Made by a program: the position numbers and the translations under genes. The notes beneath the pieces are model-generated. The model was not told the DNA's origin. It ran no database searches and worked only from the letters and a program-made list of their open reading frames with translations. Of a DNA stretch of 64,000 nt, positions 33,547 to 42,972 are shown in pieces (positions within the stretch are counted from its first letter, which is position 1; each line of letters opens with the position of its first letter). Source of the stretch: Flexithrix dorotheae DSM 6795 (GTDB lineage: Bacteria > Bacteroidota > Bacteroidia > Cytophagales > Flammeovirgaceae); contig NZ_KB903520.1 in NCBI RefSeq assembly GCF_000379765.1, positions 62,001 to 126,000 of the forward strand, read 5' to 3'.

Positions 33547-34617
33547 TTGGAAAAGGGAAGTATTAGGATTAAAGATATTGCTGAAAAAGCAAATGTTTCT
33601 GTTGGGACCGTAGACAGGGTATTACACAATAGAGGGAATGTATCCGAGAAAGCCAAAAAAAAGGTGCTGGCCATCATTAAAGAACTGAACTATGAGCCCA
33701 ATCTGATTGCCCGAACTTTGGGTACCAATAAGGTTTTTAATATTGCCGCTTTAGTGCCGGATCCGGACCTGGATTTATATTGGAGGGAACCTTTTAACGG
33801 TATCGAAAAAGCTGAAAAGGAATTTTTTCAATATGGCATAAGAATTAAAAAATATACCTACAACCAATATAATCCTGATACTTTTATTGAAAGTGCAAAC
33901 CAGGTTTTGGAAAATAAACCTGACGCAATTTTGGTTGCTCCCATATTTTTTAATGTTTCCCAGGAATTTTTAGGAAATTGTAAAGAAAGAAATATTCCCT
34001 TTGTATTAATCAATACAGATGACAGAGCCCAAAAACCTTTGAGTTATATTGGCCAGGATTCTTATCAAAGTGGATTGCTGGCCGCAAAAATGCTTCATTA
34101 TGGGATAAATGGGGGCGGAAAATTGCTAATTGCCCATTTGGCGGAGGATTTGGAAAGTTCTACTCACCTTATAAAAAAGGAAAAGGGTTTTAGACATTAT
34201 TTTGAACAACAGGAAGAGTTGGACGATCAGTTTGAAATTGTGAGTCATTATTTGAAGATTCCCTTTCAGGTGCCCTTACTCGATCAAATGGATGCCATCA
34301 TGAATATTAATCCGGATATTGCTGGCATTTTTGTTACTACCTCTAAGGCCTTTGAAATAGCTGGTTATCTTGAAGTGATTGGAAGGGAGGATATAAAGTT
34401 AATTGGATATGATCTATTAGAGCCTAATATCAATTATTTGGAAAAAGGAGTAATTGATTTTTTAATTAACCAAAATGCCAAAGGACAGGGTTATTTAGGG
34501 GTATCTGTTTTAAATGATTACCTAATTTTTAAGAAAAAGGTTGACCAGCTTAAATATTTGCCACTGGATATCATTTCCAAAGAAAACCTTCAGTATTATA
34601 TTGATTCTGAAAAGTAA
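33547..34617 (+). CDS. LacI-family transcriptional regulator
   Basis: A 356-residue regulator starting with TTG. Residues 5-55 are the LacI helix-turn-helix and hinge (IRIKDIAEKANVSVGTVDRVL, with NVSEKAKKKVL and LNYEPNLIARTLGT). Residues 65-350 form a periplasmic-binding-protein-like effector domain of the sugar type. The recognition helix region SVGTVDRVLHNRG is a variant found in ribose/hexose regulators. It faces the nagB-like gene across the double operator, so it most likely senses an amino sugar or its phosphate. Whether it represses or activates is not set by the sequence. Confidence 0.88.
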   Translation: MEKGSIRIKDIAEKANVSVGTVDRVLHNRGNVSEKAKKKVLAIIKELNYEPNLIARTLGTNKVFNIAALVPDPDLDLYWREPFNGIEKAEKEFFQYGIRIKKYTYNQYNPDTFIESANQVLENKPDAILVAPIFFNVSQEFLGNCKERNIPFVLINTDDRAQKPLSYIGQDSYQSGLLAAKMLHYGINGGGKLLIAHLAEDLESSTHLIKKEKGFRHYFEQQEELDDQFEIVSHYLKIPFQVPLLDQMDAIMNINPDIAGIFVTTSKAFEIAGYLEVIGREDIKLIGYDLLEPNINYLEKGVIDFLINQNAKGQGYLGVSVLNDYLIFKKKVDQLKYLPLDIISKENLQYYIDSEK

Positions 34618-34757
34618 TCGGGCGAAATAATGAAGTTTTTTTTAAGATTATTTCTGCGTTTTTTCAATTGATGTAAATCATATAAAAATCTTCTGATTTC
34701 TGTATAATAATTTATACTGAAATGCTTTTTAATTAAAAAGAAAAACCTATTTGTCTG

Positions 34758-35036
34758 ATGGATTTTAAGGAAGTAGAAAATAATTTATATGTAACCTCTC
34801 TTACTGGAAAAAACGAGGAGATTGTTCACTTTGAGGAGATAGGCTTTGATAACATGAATTGTATCAGGATTTATCCCAGTAATGATCCGGAAATTTTTAA
34901 TTTCCAGTTGAGAGCCAAGCAATCTCTAAAAGGGAAGCAGAAAGAAAGAAATATCGTTGCCACTGTCAAATTTAAGGCGGAAGACCTTCAAAGAATGGTG
35001 GATTTCATGAAAGAAAATTGTGCTGTGAAAAGTTAG
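34758..35036 (+). CDS. Small hypothetical protein, 92 aa
   Basis: No family recognised. It is a soluble protein without signal peptide, with alternating strands and one C-terminal helix (KAEDLQRMVDFMKENC). Composition and codon use are like the flanking genes. It precedes lpxK on the same strand by about 100 bases, so cotranscription is possible but not shown. Confidence 0.65.
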   Translation: MDFKEVENNLYVTSLTGKNEEIVHFEEIGFDNMNCIRIYPSNDPEIFNFQLRAKQSLKGKQKERNIVATVKFKAEDLQRMVDFMKENCAVKS

Positions 35037-35133
35037 GTAATTGTAAATTAGCCTACCCATAGTTATCAAAACGTTTGGTTGGAATTAGGGAATTGATTTT
35101 ATTCGCTTCTCAATTCTGGCCAAACGTTTTTTT

Positions 35134-36210
35134 ATGCACTTGTTTAAGCTTTTGTTGTTTCCTTTTTCCATTCTTTACGATTTCATCACCCGATTTAGAA
35201 ATCATCTCTATGATATTGGGAATAAACCTTCCGTCAGGTTTGACGTTCCGGTGGTTAATGTGGGAAATATCACAGTAGGGGGGACCGGAAAAACACCTCA
35301 TATTGAATATTTAATCAGGAATTTAAAATCTGATTTCAAACTAGGGACACTAAGCCGGGGGTATGGGAGAAAAACCAAAGGTTTGGTGATCGCAGATCAT
35401 GAGGCTAATGCCAAAAAAATTGGTGATGAGCCATTTCAATTTTATTCCAAATTTGGTGATGAAATAACTGTGGCTGTATGTGAGGAAAGGATTATAGGAA
35501 TTCCTGCCATTTTATCTGAAGCGCCTGAAACAGAGGTTGTTTTGCTGGATGATGCCTTTCAACATAGGAAAGTTAAGCCTCAACTCAATATTTTGCTTAC
35601 CGACTATAAAAGGTTATTTACCAAAGACTTTGTTTTGCCATTTGGCAGACTAAGGGAAAGCAGATATGGTGCAAAGCGGGCTGATTGTGTTATTGTATCA
35701 AAATGTCCGGAAGATTTGGAAGAGAGGGAAAAGAATCAAATAGAAGAAGAAATAATTCATTATACAAAGCCAGAAACTCCAGTCTTCTTTACAAAAATCA
35801 GTTATGGTGTTCCCAAAGCTGTATTTGATAATAATTCAAGCTCTGAGGCCAGTCTGCAAAAGGCAAATCTTTTTCTGGTGACAGGAATTGCCAACTCGCA
35901 ATATCTAACCAGTGAGCTTGAAAAAGAAGCTGTAGTGCTGGGCCATAAGGAATTTCCTGATCACCATGAATATGCCTTAAGTGATGCTGAAAAGATTATT
36001 GCAGCGTTTCAAAAACTGAGTGGCAGGGAAAAGTATATTTTGACTACTGAAAAAGATGCGGTAAAGTTCAGGTCTCCGGAATTCCAGGAATTGTTCCGTA
36101 ATATTCCCTTTTATTATTTGCCCATTGAAGTAAGTTTTCAGAATGGAGAAAGTGATTTTTTAGCAATAGTTAAAAATAAAATTAGGGAGGCCAATAGAAA
36201 TAATAAATAA
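35134..36210 (+). CDS. lpxK: Tetraacyldisaccharide 4'-kinase
   Basis: A 358-residue lipid A pathway kinase that phosphorylates the 4' position of the tetraacyl disaccharide 1-phosphate at the inner membrane. The N-terminal amphipathic helix HLFKLLLFPFSILYDFI docks to the membrane. Then come the P-loop-containing VVNVGNITVGGTGKTPH, LSRGYGRKTKG, DDAFQHRKVKP (the catalytic Asp-His pair region) and TEKDAVKF near the end. The length is typical of Bacteroidota LpxK. Its presence means the organism makes lipid A. Confidence 0.95.
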   Translation: MHLFKLLLFPFSILYDFITRFRNHLYDIGNKPSVRFDVPVVNVGNITVGGTGKTPHIEYLIRNLKSDFKLGTLSRGYGRKTKGLVIADHEANAKKIGDEPFQFYSKFGDEITVAVCEERIIGIPAILSEAPETEVVLLDDAFQHRKVKPQLNILLTDYKRLFTKDFVLPFGRLRESRYGAKRADCVIVSKCPEDLEEREKNQIEEEIIHYTKPETPVFFTKISYGVPKAVFDNNSSSEASLQKANLFLVTGIANSQYLTSELEKEAVVLGHKEFPDHHEYALSDAEKIIAAFQKLSGREKYILTTEKDAVKFRSPEFQELFRNIPFYYLPIEVSFQNGESDFLAIVKNKIREANRNNK

Positions 36211-36321
36211 CTGAATTTTTTTCCAAAAAAATATTTATGCAATTTCTTATTGATAATCAAATGTTTATGTGTAATCAAGTTGTGTTTCCGATAAGTTTTT
36301 TTGAAAAATTTTTAGAAAAAA

Positions 36322-36352
36322 TTTTGCGAGATAAATAAATTATTTATGTTTG
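36322..36352 (+). promoter_or_regulatory. Promoter of tRNA-Phe
   Basis: TTTTG at 36322-36326 and TATGTTTG at 36345-36352, spacing 18. The mature tRNA starts 21 bases after the -7 box. Confidence 0.6.
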
Positions 36353-36372
36353 CACCACCAAAATGAAAACGG

Positions 36373-36448
36373 GGTGATATAGCTCAGTTGGTAGAGCATC
36401 GGACTGAAAATCCGTGAGTCGGTGGTTCGAATCCACCTATCACCACCA
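36373..36448 (+). tRNA. tRNA-Phe (anticodon GAA)
   Basis: The cloverleaf folds fully: acceptor GGTGATA with TATCACC, D-arm GCTC/GAGC, anticodon loop CTGAAAA with GAA at 36406-36408, variable loop GAGTC, T-arm GGTGG-TTCGAAT-CCACC, then A and an encoded CCA. The outermost anticodon-stem pair is T-T, which is tolerated. It is a single-gene unit with its own promoter and terminator. Confidence 0.97.
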
Positions 36449-36453
36449 AAGTA

Positions 36454-36486
36454 AAAACCCGCAGGAATTTTCTTGCGGGTTTTTTG
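36454..36486. terminator. Terminator after tRNA-Phe
   Basis: AACCCGCA pairs with TGCGGGTT around about ten bases, followed by T6. The A-run on the left lets it serve the convergent lipoprotein gene too. Confidence 0.9.
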
Positions 36487-36515
36487 ATTTTGGATAAAAA
36501 TAAATGGAGACTATT

Positions 36516-37025
36516 TTAGATCCTTTCCCAAATTTCTTCCAGCCAGGTGGAATCTTTTAGGACATACTCCAGAGTTTCAGGATCAATTTCATATTCCTTG
36601 GTGTATCCGGATTGGTAAAGTGTTTTCCCGTCAAATCTGACCTGGAAATGCGCTGAAGTTCCGGTAAGGTCTACTTCTTCATCTTCAAAGAAATGAATAT
36701 GTTCAATGTAATTTGCGCCATCAAAGGCATAAGTTCCTCCACCCGAACCAATTACATTTTTTTCATCATAGGAAACCCATGTAAAGTGGGAATCAGTGAT
36801 TAATTTAATTTTTGTCATTAAATCATCCGGCCATTCGGAATAAATACTGTCCGTTCCATATTTGTATTTTCGCAGTTTCCAGGTTCCAGCTACATGTTGA
36901 AGGTCTTTTTCTTCAGACATTGCGGCTACCTGTACGTTCTCATCTCCAGATTTTCCTTGTGGATTGCAACCATTCAGAAAATATATGAAAACCAATAGGG
37001 AAATAGTGGCTATAAGCTTTTTCAT
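36516..37025 (-). CDS. Hypothetical lipoprotein, lipocalin-like
   Basis: A 169-residue protein with a lipoprotein signal, lipobox LNGC (FIYFLNGC) and Asn-Pro after the Cys. The mature part starts with VAGTWKLRKYKYG and continues with strands HFTWVSYDE, GSGGGTYAFDGANYIE and AHFQVRFDGKTLYQSG, a pattern seen in lipocalin-like or DUF4488-type Bacteroidota proteins that may bind small hydrophobic ligands. Function unknown. It is convergent with the tRNA gene. Confidence 0.75.
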   Translation of the reverse strand: MKKLIATISLLVFIYFLNGCNPQGKSGDENVQVAAMSEEKDLQHVAGTWKLRKYKYGTDSIYSEWPDDLMTKIKLITDSHFTWVSYDEKNVIGSGGGTYAFDGANYIEHIHFFEDEEVDLTGTSAHFQVRFDGKTLYQSGYTKEYEIDPETLEYVLKDSTWLEEIWERI

Positions 37026-37550
37026 AATTAATTGTTAAGGTTTTAGAGTGTTGTTAGAAATATTTAAAATTTATCTATAAGAGTTAGCCAGCCCTTTGTG
37101 ATCGAAAGACTGATTATCCCACCAAGAAATGAGGAAAATCAGGCTTGTAATGAATCTATATGGGGCAAACTAAGGTAAAAGTCAGACTTAGCAATATTTT
37201 CAGCCGAATCACAAGGTTTAGAATGATTATTCAAAAAGACGCTTTAAAACTTTGGCCCTGATGCCAAGCCTTCACACAAATCATTCCTGTGAAAATTTAA
37301 TATTCCTGGTTTTGAAAGATTTGTTTGTTTTGAATTCTGAAGGTTTGTTTGTGGGAGTATGAAGATTTTAATAATGCAAGTAACTGGTATTATCGTTAGG
37401 TCAGAAATTGCTGATTAGGCTAATTTGGAAACTCAAGGTAAATGCTAGTTTTAGTTTAACCAGAGCTGGTTTTTGAAAGATTTTTTGAGTTTGCTGCCTG
37501 AAATCAATATAATTAAATTCGGGAAAGATTCAAATGTTTTTTGGGATTTA
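37026..37550. other. 525-base intergenic region, nothing recognised
   Basis: Between two leftward genes. I find no convincing reading frame, hairpin or promoter. The T/G-rich stretches around 37320-37350 are simple repeats of TTTG. Confidence 0.5.
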
Positions 37551-39092
37551 TTAAAGACTTAATTTTTCTCTCATATAATCTATCGTTTTGTTTAGATTAT
37601 GGATGTGAGAAGTGTCAAATATATACCGGTCTGGTCTTAGAACTACGACTTCAACTCTGTGCCTTGAGAACCATTTCTTCAATTCATTGTCGGAATCACA
37701 AACTTCCTCATCCATTTTGAGTTCATCTGAGGTATTTTTAATCATTAGAACTTTGAAATTGATTCTTTTGAGGAAATCCTGGTTTTGTTGGCTAAGTACC
37801 GGGATGGGAGATTGATACAAACTAAGGATAACAAATCCTTTTCCTAAGACCTTATCCAGTTTTATAGAAGTGGCTTCCCCTTTAATATGGACTTCTGGTT
37901 GAATAAAGAGCTTTCCTTTGGTTTTTTTATTTCTGCCAAAGTATCCATTGCTTAAGGGGATTTCGCTGATTTTAATCTTTCTCAGATGGTTGGGTAAAAC
38001 CCAGGCCGCTGCTTTTAATAAAGAAGATAACTTTGAAATGAATAATTTGCCCACAAGGATGGTAAGTATTATTACTTTGAAGACATGCGAAAACCTTTCT
38101 TTCTGATAACTTTCCAACAATTTATCTCCTGCATTTTCCTGAATTTTTAAAAAGAGTTTCCAGCTTAAATTTGAAACATCTCTTATTCCTGCAGCCATTC
38201 CCTGGCCGATATAAGGAGGCATTTGATGGGCAGCATCTCCTGTCAGAAAAACCTTGTTTACCCTCCATTTCTTTGCAATTACTGACCGAAACTGATAAAA
38301 AGCTATATGCCTAATTTCAATCTCTTTTGGATCAATGACTTTTGAAAGATTTTTTTCCACAAATTCTGGGGATTCGGCCAGGGATTTAGGGATTTTTTTG
38401 TGTAGTGAAAATTCCCATCTTAAATGATTTGCTCTGCCATTTAAAAATACAAAGGAACCAAGTTTTGGTTCGCAAAGCTTTTGAATCCAGCTACTGAATT
38501 GAGGATAATTTCCGGTTTTAGTAGTCAGGTCAATTTTTAAATTAGCACTGGTAAATCCCAGATTTCTCAGGGGTAATTTCAGGAATTTCCTCACTGTACT
38601 ATTTGCACCATCACAACCTATCAGGTATTTACCCTTTACTGAAAGTGGGTTTCCATTATCTACCAAAGAGAGGCTTATTTCATTTGTGGATTGGGAAAGT
38701 GTGGTGAATTTTACTCCCATTTTTACATCCACATTCTCAAATCTTTGTACTCCCTGATGTAAACAACTTTCTAACTCTGGTTGGTAGAATAAATAGCTGG
38801 ATTCCCACCCGGAAGAAACCCCTTTTGTGATTTGGAATAAAACTTTTTGATTTTTGTCAATAAGCTGGAGTCCTGGAACCGGTTTGGAAATTTCTAATAT
38901 TTCCTTCTCCAGATCTATGTATTGAAAAATCCGCATGATTTCATCATCAAAATGAATAGCTCTGGGAATATTATAGAGCGTAGTGTTTTTTTCAATTACA
39001 AGGGTTTTTAGCCCATACATTCCGAAAATATTGGCTGCTACCATGCCTACTGGCCCGTACCCTACAATGATTACATCATAATTTAAAGTCAT
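37551..39092 (-). CDS. FAD-dependent monooxygenase, MhpA/PHBH-like
   Basis: A 513-residue class A flavoprotein monooxygenase. Motifs in order are VIIVGYGPVGMVAANIFG (FAD ADP-binding), the DG motif GCDGANSTVRKFL near residue 160, and VFLTGDAAHQMPPYIGQGMAAGIRD near residue 285. The closest named type is 3-(3-hydroxyphenyl)propionate hydroxylase (MhpA), which hydroxylates phenolic acids with NADH and oxygen. The C-terminal third carries a thioredoxin-like domain that is degenerate here. No ring-cleavage genes are nearby, so the substrate is open; polyketide or pigment tailoring is an alternative. Confidence 0.85.
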   Translation of the reverse strand: MTLNYDVIIVGYGPVGMVAANIFGMYGLKTLVIEKNTTLYNIPRAIHFDDEIMRIFQYIDLEKEILEISKPVPGLQLIDKNQKVLFQITKGVSSGWESSYLFYQPELESCLHQGVQRFENVDVKMGVKFTTLSQSTNEISLSLVDNGNPLSVKGKYLIGCDGANSTVRKFLKLPLRNLGFTSANLKIDLTTKTGNYPQFSSWIQKLCEPKLGSFVFLNGRANHLRWEFSLHKKIPKSLAESPEFVEKNLSKVIDPKEIEIRHIAFYQFRSVIAKKWRVNKVFLTGDAAHQMPPYIGQGMAAGIRDVSNLSWKLFLKIQENAGDKLLESYQKERFSHVFKVIILTILVGKLFISKLSSLLKAAAWVLPNHLRKIKISEIPLSNGYFGRNKKTKGKLFIQPEVHIKGEATSIKLDKVLGKGFVILSLYQSPIPVLSQQNQDFLKRINFKVLMIKNTSDELKMDEEVCDSDNELKKWFSRHRVEVVVLRPDRYIFDTSHIHNLNKTIDYMREKLSL

Positions 39093-39364
39093 AATTTCTT
39101 GTACAAATCGTAAAATTTTTCACTGGTGAATCGGATTTAGAAGGTTGATTTTTTTATGGATAGGTGTTAAGGTTCTAAATCAATAGATGAAGGTTTATGG
39201 TACAGAATAATCAGTCGTTTTCGGTGATTATTGTCATGTTTTATAACAAAGGCTAAAGTTAATTTTAGATTATTATAAAAAGCCTCCTTGCCAATTTTTT
39301 AACACTTCAGACTCACAAAGCGCAAAAGCGTTTTCCATTTTTTTACATTAAAAATAATCTTATT

Positions 39365-39805
39365 ATGAACCTGAGTCTTCCCTTGTCAGAAATTATGACT
39401 GCTACAGTCAGGACTGTAAATGCTGAGGATAAAATAAAAGTAATTAAAGAAGTTTTTGATCAGAATTTTTATCAGCATATTCCTGTGACCCATGATAACA
39501 GATTAATTGGAATCGTAAGTTATAAGGATTTTTTACATGTGAGTTATGGTGCTTCACTAGTGAAAGCAACTGAAGAAGAAATAAACAGCCTGATTTATCA
39601 TACCATTACAGTTAGTGAAATCATGACTAAAAATGTTTTTACTTTAAAAAGTAACCAAACCATTTCGGATGCCATTTCATTATTTGAAACCAATAAGTTT
39701 CACGCCATTCCAATTGTGGAAAGGGAAAAACTGGTAGGGATTGTCACCACTTTCGACCTGATAAAATATATGAAACTGGCAGATTATTCTGATCAGCTTG
39801 TCTAG
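39365..39805 (+). CDS. Two-CBS-domain protein
   Basis: A 146-residue protein consisting of two CBS domains and nothing else: residues 8-70 (LSEIMTATVRTVNAEDKI, HIPVTHDNRLIGIVSYKDFL) and 82-140 (VSEIMTKNVFTLKSNQTI, FHAIPIVEREKLVGIVTTFDL). Such stand-alone Bateman modules bind adenosine nucleotides and regulate a partner protein; the partner is unknown. The gene is monocistronic and convergent with the DUF2911 gene. Confidence 0.88.
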   Translation: MNLSLPLSEIMTATVRTVNAEDKIKVIKEVFDQNFYQHIPVTHDNRLIGIVSYKDFLHVSYGASLVKATEEEINSLIYHTITVSEIMTKNVFTLKSNQTISDAISLFETNKFHAIPIVEREKLVGIVTTFDLIKYMKLADYSDQLV

Positions 39806-39846
39806 AGCCTTTAGAATTAATCTTAAAAAAATTATGGCAACATAGC

Positions 39847-40395
39847 TTATTTCTCTATTGGAATAACCACTTCGGAGGTATCCCAACTAAGAATCATTTT
39901 CGCCTTATCTGCACCGTCATTTTGTAGAAGAATGGTAAATTGTTCTAATGGGGTGTCTCTGTAATTTACGGGAACTGTCGCTTTCAGCACATCTAAATCG
40001 TAATTGGGTTCCATATATCCCCATTGTCCTAATTCCGTATTGAAGGCTATGGTCCATTGCTCTTTTCCAGGAACAGTGTAAAACCTGTATCTTCCTGCCT
40101 TTAAGTCTTTTCCTGCAACTTTTACATCATTTTTGAAAGTAATTTCTGTGGCATCATTAGCTCCCGTTCTCCAATAGGTACCATAAGGTTGGAGAGCTTC
40201 CTCATCCTCAGAACCAAAAATAACCCTATCTTTTTTGTAAGGTCTGCAATAAATCACTTCAATATTAAAACCATCTTCAGTGTAAGTAGCTGTATCCTGG
40301 GGACTATGGTTTTTGGTAGTGGCTACTGTATAAACAATGTAAAATATGATGGCGAATATTAATATACCCAGCCCTTTAAATAATAGTTTCCTCAT
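39847..40395 (-). CDS. DUF2911 protein, membrane-anchored
   Basis: A 182-residue protein with an N-terminal membrane segment (LLFKGLGILIFAIIFYIVY) and a DUF2911 domain: EVIYCRPYKKDRVIFG, YGTYWRTGANDATEITF, AGRYRFYTVPG and TIAFNTELGQWGY. DUF2911 is common in Bacteroidota and its function is unknown. The N-terminal segment has no lipobox, so a membrane anchor or uncleaved signal is most likely. Confidence 0.85.
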   Translation of the reverse strand: MRKLLFKGLGILIFAIIFYIVYTVATTKNHSPQDTATYTEDGFNIEVIYCRPYKKDRVIFGSEDEEALQPYGTYWRTGANDATEITFKNDVKVAGKDLKAGRYRFYTVPGKEQWTIAFNTELGQWGYMEPNYDLDVLKATVPVNYRDTPLEQFTILLQNDGADKAKMILSWDTSEVVIPIEK

Positions 40396-40807
40396 TTCAA
40401 TTTATTCTTTTTAGTTTGATAGCTTTTTTTAGTATATAATTCCTCACCCTCTTTAAAAAGAACAAATACCTTTTCTTAATAATTTCTATTCCGATTTTTA
40501 AGGGTAAAAACAACTCACTGCCTGCCAATTTAAACAAATAAAGGCAAGATCAAAACTTTATAATTTCTAATCTGTAGCCGGGAAAATTAAATCATCAAAT
40601 TTATTTTGGCATCTATTTTTTGAGGGCTTATTTTGGCCTAAATTTTCGATTGATCCATTTTTTTTAAATTGGATAAAATGAAGAAATTCAAACGGTTATA
40701 AAAAGTCTTTGGTTTACAACTTGTTGATAATGAGTTTGTAATGAGGTTTTTTGATCGTGGCTTATTAAATATATTCAATATAAATGTTCATTTAACAAAA
40801 ATTTAAA
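40396..40807. other. 412-base intergenic region, nothing recognised
   Basis: Divergent region between the DUF2911 gene and the cytochrome fusion gene. AT-rich with no clear promoter motif, hairpin or reading frame. Confidence 0.5.
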
Positions 40808-41449
40808 ATGTATACCGGAATACTTCATACGCATAAATTGGTAGTGGTTTTATTTCTTCTCATTTATTTAGTTAAGACTTTTTTACTTTTAAGTGGAAAA
40901 AAAGAGGCATTACAAGGTTTTACCAAAAAGGTCAAAGTTCCTGAAATGATCATCAGCTTTTTGTTTTTGGGTACAGGCTTATTTATGATTTTCCAAATCC
41001 CGGAAATTCGGACACTTTTAATCATAAAGGTAATTCTGGTATTTGCCAGTATTCCATTAGCCATAATAGGTTTTAAGAAAATGAACAAGGGCCTTGCCGC
41101 ATTATCTTTTTTGCTATTGGTTGGCGCCTATGGTTTGGCTGAAATTAACAAGCGAAGAATTGAGAAAAAGCCAATCTCAGGAGAAATCGTTTCTGATGCT
41201 AATGCAGAGGGGTATGATGCAGTTGTTCATGGAAAGGCGTTATTTATGGCAAATTGTGTGGCCTGTCATGGAGAAAATGGGGATTTACAAAATGTGGGAG
41301 CAAAAAACTTACAGGAGGCACAATCTTCAGAGGCTGAGGTTTCAGAAATAATTATGAATGGAAAAAATGCCATGCCTCCTTACAAAAAAATACTTTCAGA
41401 AGATGAGGTTCAGGCATTGGTGAAATATGTATTTTCTTTGAGAAAATGA
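40808..41449 (+). CDS. SirB-like membrane domain fused to cytochrome c
   Basis: A 213-residue fusion. Residues 1-115 have four hydrophobic helices and resemble SirB-type proteins (conserved HTHKLVVVLFLLIYLVKTFLLL at the start, IIKVILVFASIPLAIIGFKKM). Residues 135-213 are a class I cytochrome c with haem site Cys150-x-x-Cys153-His154 (CVACHGENGD) and axial Met189 in NAMPPY. The haem domain should face the periplasm. An electron-transfer role at the inner membrane is likely; the partner oxidase or quinol enzyme is not in the window. The fusion itself is unusual. Confidence 0.8.
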   Translation: MYTGILHTHKLVVVLFLLIYLVKTFLLLSGKKEALQGFTKKVKVPEMIISFLFLGTGLFMIFQIPEIRTLLIIKVILVFASIPLAIIGFKKMNKGLAALSFLLLVGAYGLAEINKRRIEKKPISGEIVSDANAEGYDAVVHGKALFMANCVACHGENGDLQNVGAKNLQEAQSSEAEVSEIIMNGKNAMPPYKKILSEDEVQALVKYVFSLRK

Positions 41450-41484
41450 TATCGTTCAATGAGATTTTTTAAGGATTCATTAAA

Positions 41485-41492
41485 TATATTTG
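41485..41492 (+). promoter_or_regulatory. Promoter -7 box of the aminotransferase gene
   Basis: TATATTTG matches TAnnTTTG. The gene also has a rare strong ribosome site, GGAGG at 41521-41525, seven bases before the ATG. Confidence 0.55.
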
Positions 41493-41532
41493 CAGCCGAA
41501 TAAATTTTTTTCAACAGAACGGAGGATTCATT

Positions 41533-42807
41533 ATGACGGCATTGAAAGATTATAGCAAGGAGAAACTTCAGGCAGAATTAAAAAAACTGGAAGGTAGGTT
41601 TGAGGAAATTAAAGCACAGAACCTAAAGTTGGATATGACAAGGGGTAAACCCTCACCAGAACAACTGGATTTAAGTCAAAAGATGTTAACCATTTTAACG
41701 GAAGATGACTATAAATCGGCTAATGGAACAGATTGCAGAAATTATGGTGGGGTAGATGGTTTGACAGAAGCAAAAGCATTATTTGCCGAGTTCCTGGAAG
41801 TGGGTGAAAATGAAATAATCATTGGAGGCAATGCAAGTTTAACTTTAATGCATGATACAGTGGTGAATGCTCTGCTTCATGGTGTGGTAGGAAGCGAAAA
41901 GCCCTGGATTCAGCAAAATGTGAAATTTTTGTGTCCTTCCCCCGGGTATGACCGTCACTTTTCGGTGTGTGAGCACCATGGAATTGAAATGATCACCGTT
42001 GCCAACGGTCCTGATGGTCCGGATATGGATGAAGTTGAAAAATTAGTGGCTGCTGATGATTCCATTAAAGGAATTTGGTGTGTGCCAAAATATGGAAATC
42101 CTACAGGGGTAACTTACAGTGATGAGGTGGTAGATAGACTCGCAGGGATGAAAACAGCCGCAAATGATTTCCGAATTTTCTGGGACAATGCTTATACGGT
42201 TCATCATTTAAGTGATCAGGAAGATCAATTAAAAAATATATTGGAAGCTTGTAAAGCGGCTGAAAACGCAGATAGAGTGTTTATTTTTGGATCAACATCG
42301 AAAATTACTTTTGCCGGAGCAGGTGTAGGATTAATGGGAGGCAGTGAAGCCAATATGGCCTGGGTGAGAAAAAACCTTTCTATGCAAACCATTGGTCCGG
42401 ATAAAATTAATCAGCTCAGACATATCAGGTTTTTTGAAAATTTTGATGGATTAAAGGCGCATATGAAAAAGCATGCTGCTTTATTAAAACCAAAGTTTTC
42501 ACTGGTTAAAGAAATTCTTGAAAGTGAATTAGGAGGTTTGGGGATAGCCACCTGGAGTAATCCGAATGGAGGTTATTTCATAAGCATGGATACACTTGAT
42601 GATTGTGCTAAAGATGTAGTGGCTATGGCCGGAGAAGTTGGAGTAAAACTAACAGGAGCCGGAGCGACTTTTCCCTACAAAAAAGACCCTGATAACAAAA
42701 ATATAAGACTGGCACCAAGTCTTCCTTCTTTGGAAGAAATTAAAAAAGCTATGGAGGTAGTAGCAGTTTGTGTAAAAATTGCCAGTGTGAAGAAGTATTT
42801 AAGTTAG
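41533..42807 (+). CDS. Aspartate aminotransferase, subgroup 1c
   Basis: A 424-residue PLP enzyme of the fold-type I aminotransferases, in the aspartate aminotransferase 1c group (Pfam Asp_aminotransf type). Markers are LDMTRGKPSPEQLDLS, CRNYGGVDGLTEAK, VPKYGNPTGVTYSD (PLP-carboxylate Asn region), FWDNAYTVHHL and the PLP lysine in FGSTSKITFAGAGVG; an Arg near the C-terminus in IRLAPSLP binds the substrate carboxylate. It interconverts aspartate and oxaloacetate with 2-oxoglutarate. A strong GGAGG site precedes the ATG. A long hairpin follows the gene. Confidence 0.9.
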   Translation: MTALKDYSKEKLQAELKKLEGRFEEIKAQNLKLDMTRGKPSPEQLDLSQKMLTILTEDDYKSANGTDCRNYGGVDGLTEAKALFAEFLEVGENEIIIGGNASLTLMHDTVVNALLHGVVGSEKPWIQQNVKFLCPSPGYDRHFSVCEHHGIEMITVANGPDGPDMDEVEKLVAADDSIKGIWCVPKYGNPTGVTYSDEVVDRLAGMKTAANDFRIFWDNAYTVHHLSDQEDQLKNILEACKAAENADRVFIFGSTSKITFAGAGVGLMGGSEANMAWVRKNLSMQTIGPDKINQLRHIRFFENFDGLKAHMKKHAALLKPKFSLVKEILESELGGLGIATWSNPNGGYFISMDTLDDCAKDVVAMAGEVGVKLTGAGATFPYKKDPDNKNIRLAPSLPSLEEIKKAMEVVAVCVKIASVKKYLS

Positions 42808-42869
42808 TTGTTTTATAATTGCCCTCAATAATTTTTGAGCGATTTTTCTAAAAAACTGCTAACTTGCAG

Positions 42870-42926
42870 AAAGTAAAATTAGCGTATCAATGGCTATTGT
42901 TTGGTCCTGATACGCTTTTACTTTTA
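42870..42926 (+). terminator. Long hairpin after the aminotransferase gene
   Basis: AAAGTAAAATTAGCGTATCA pairs with TGATACGCTTTTACTTT (nine perfect inner pairs, a small bulge, then eight outer pairs) across an 18-base loop. It ends in a short T-run, and lies 47 bases before trpA, so it separates the two transcripts or attenuates trpA. Confidence 0.7.
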
Positions 42927-42972
42927 AGCCCAGTCGGCTGGATAAAATAGTTTTTTAGGGCATTTTAAATAT

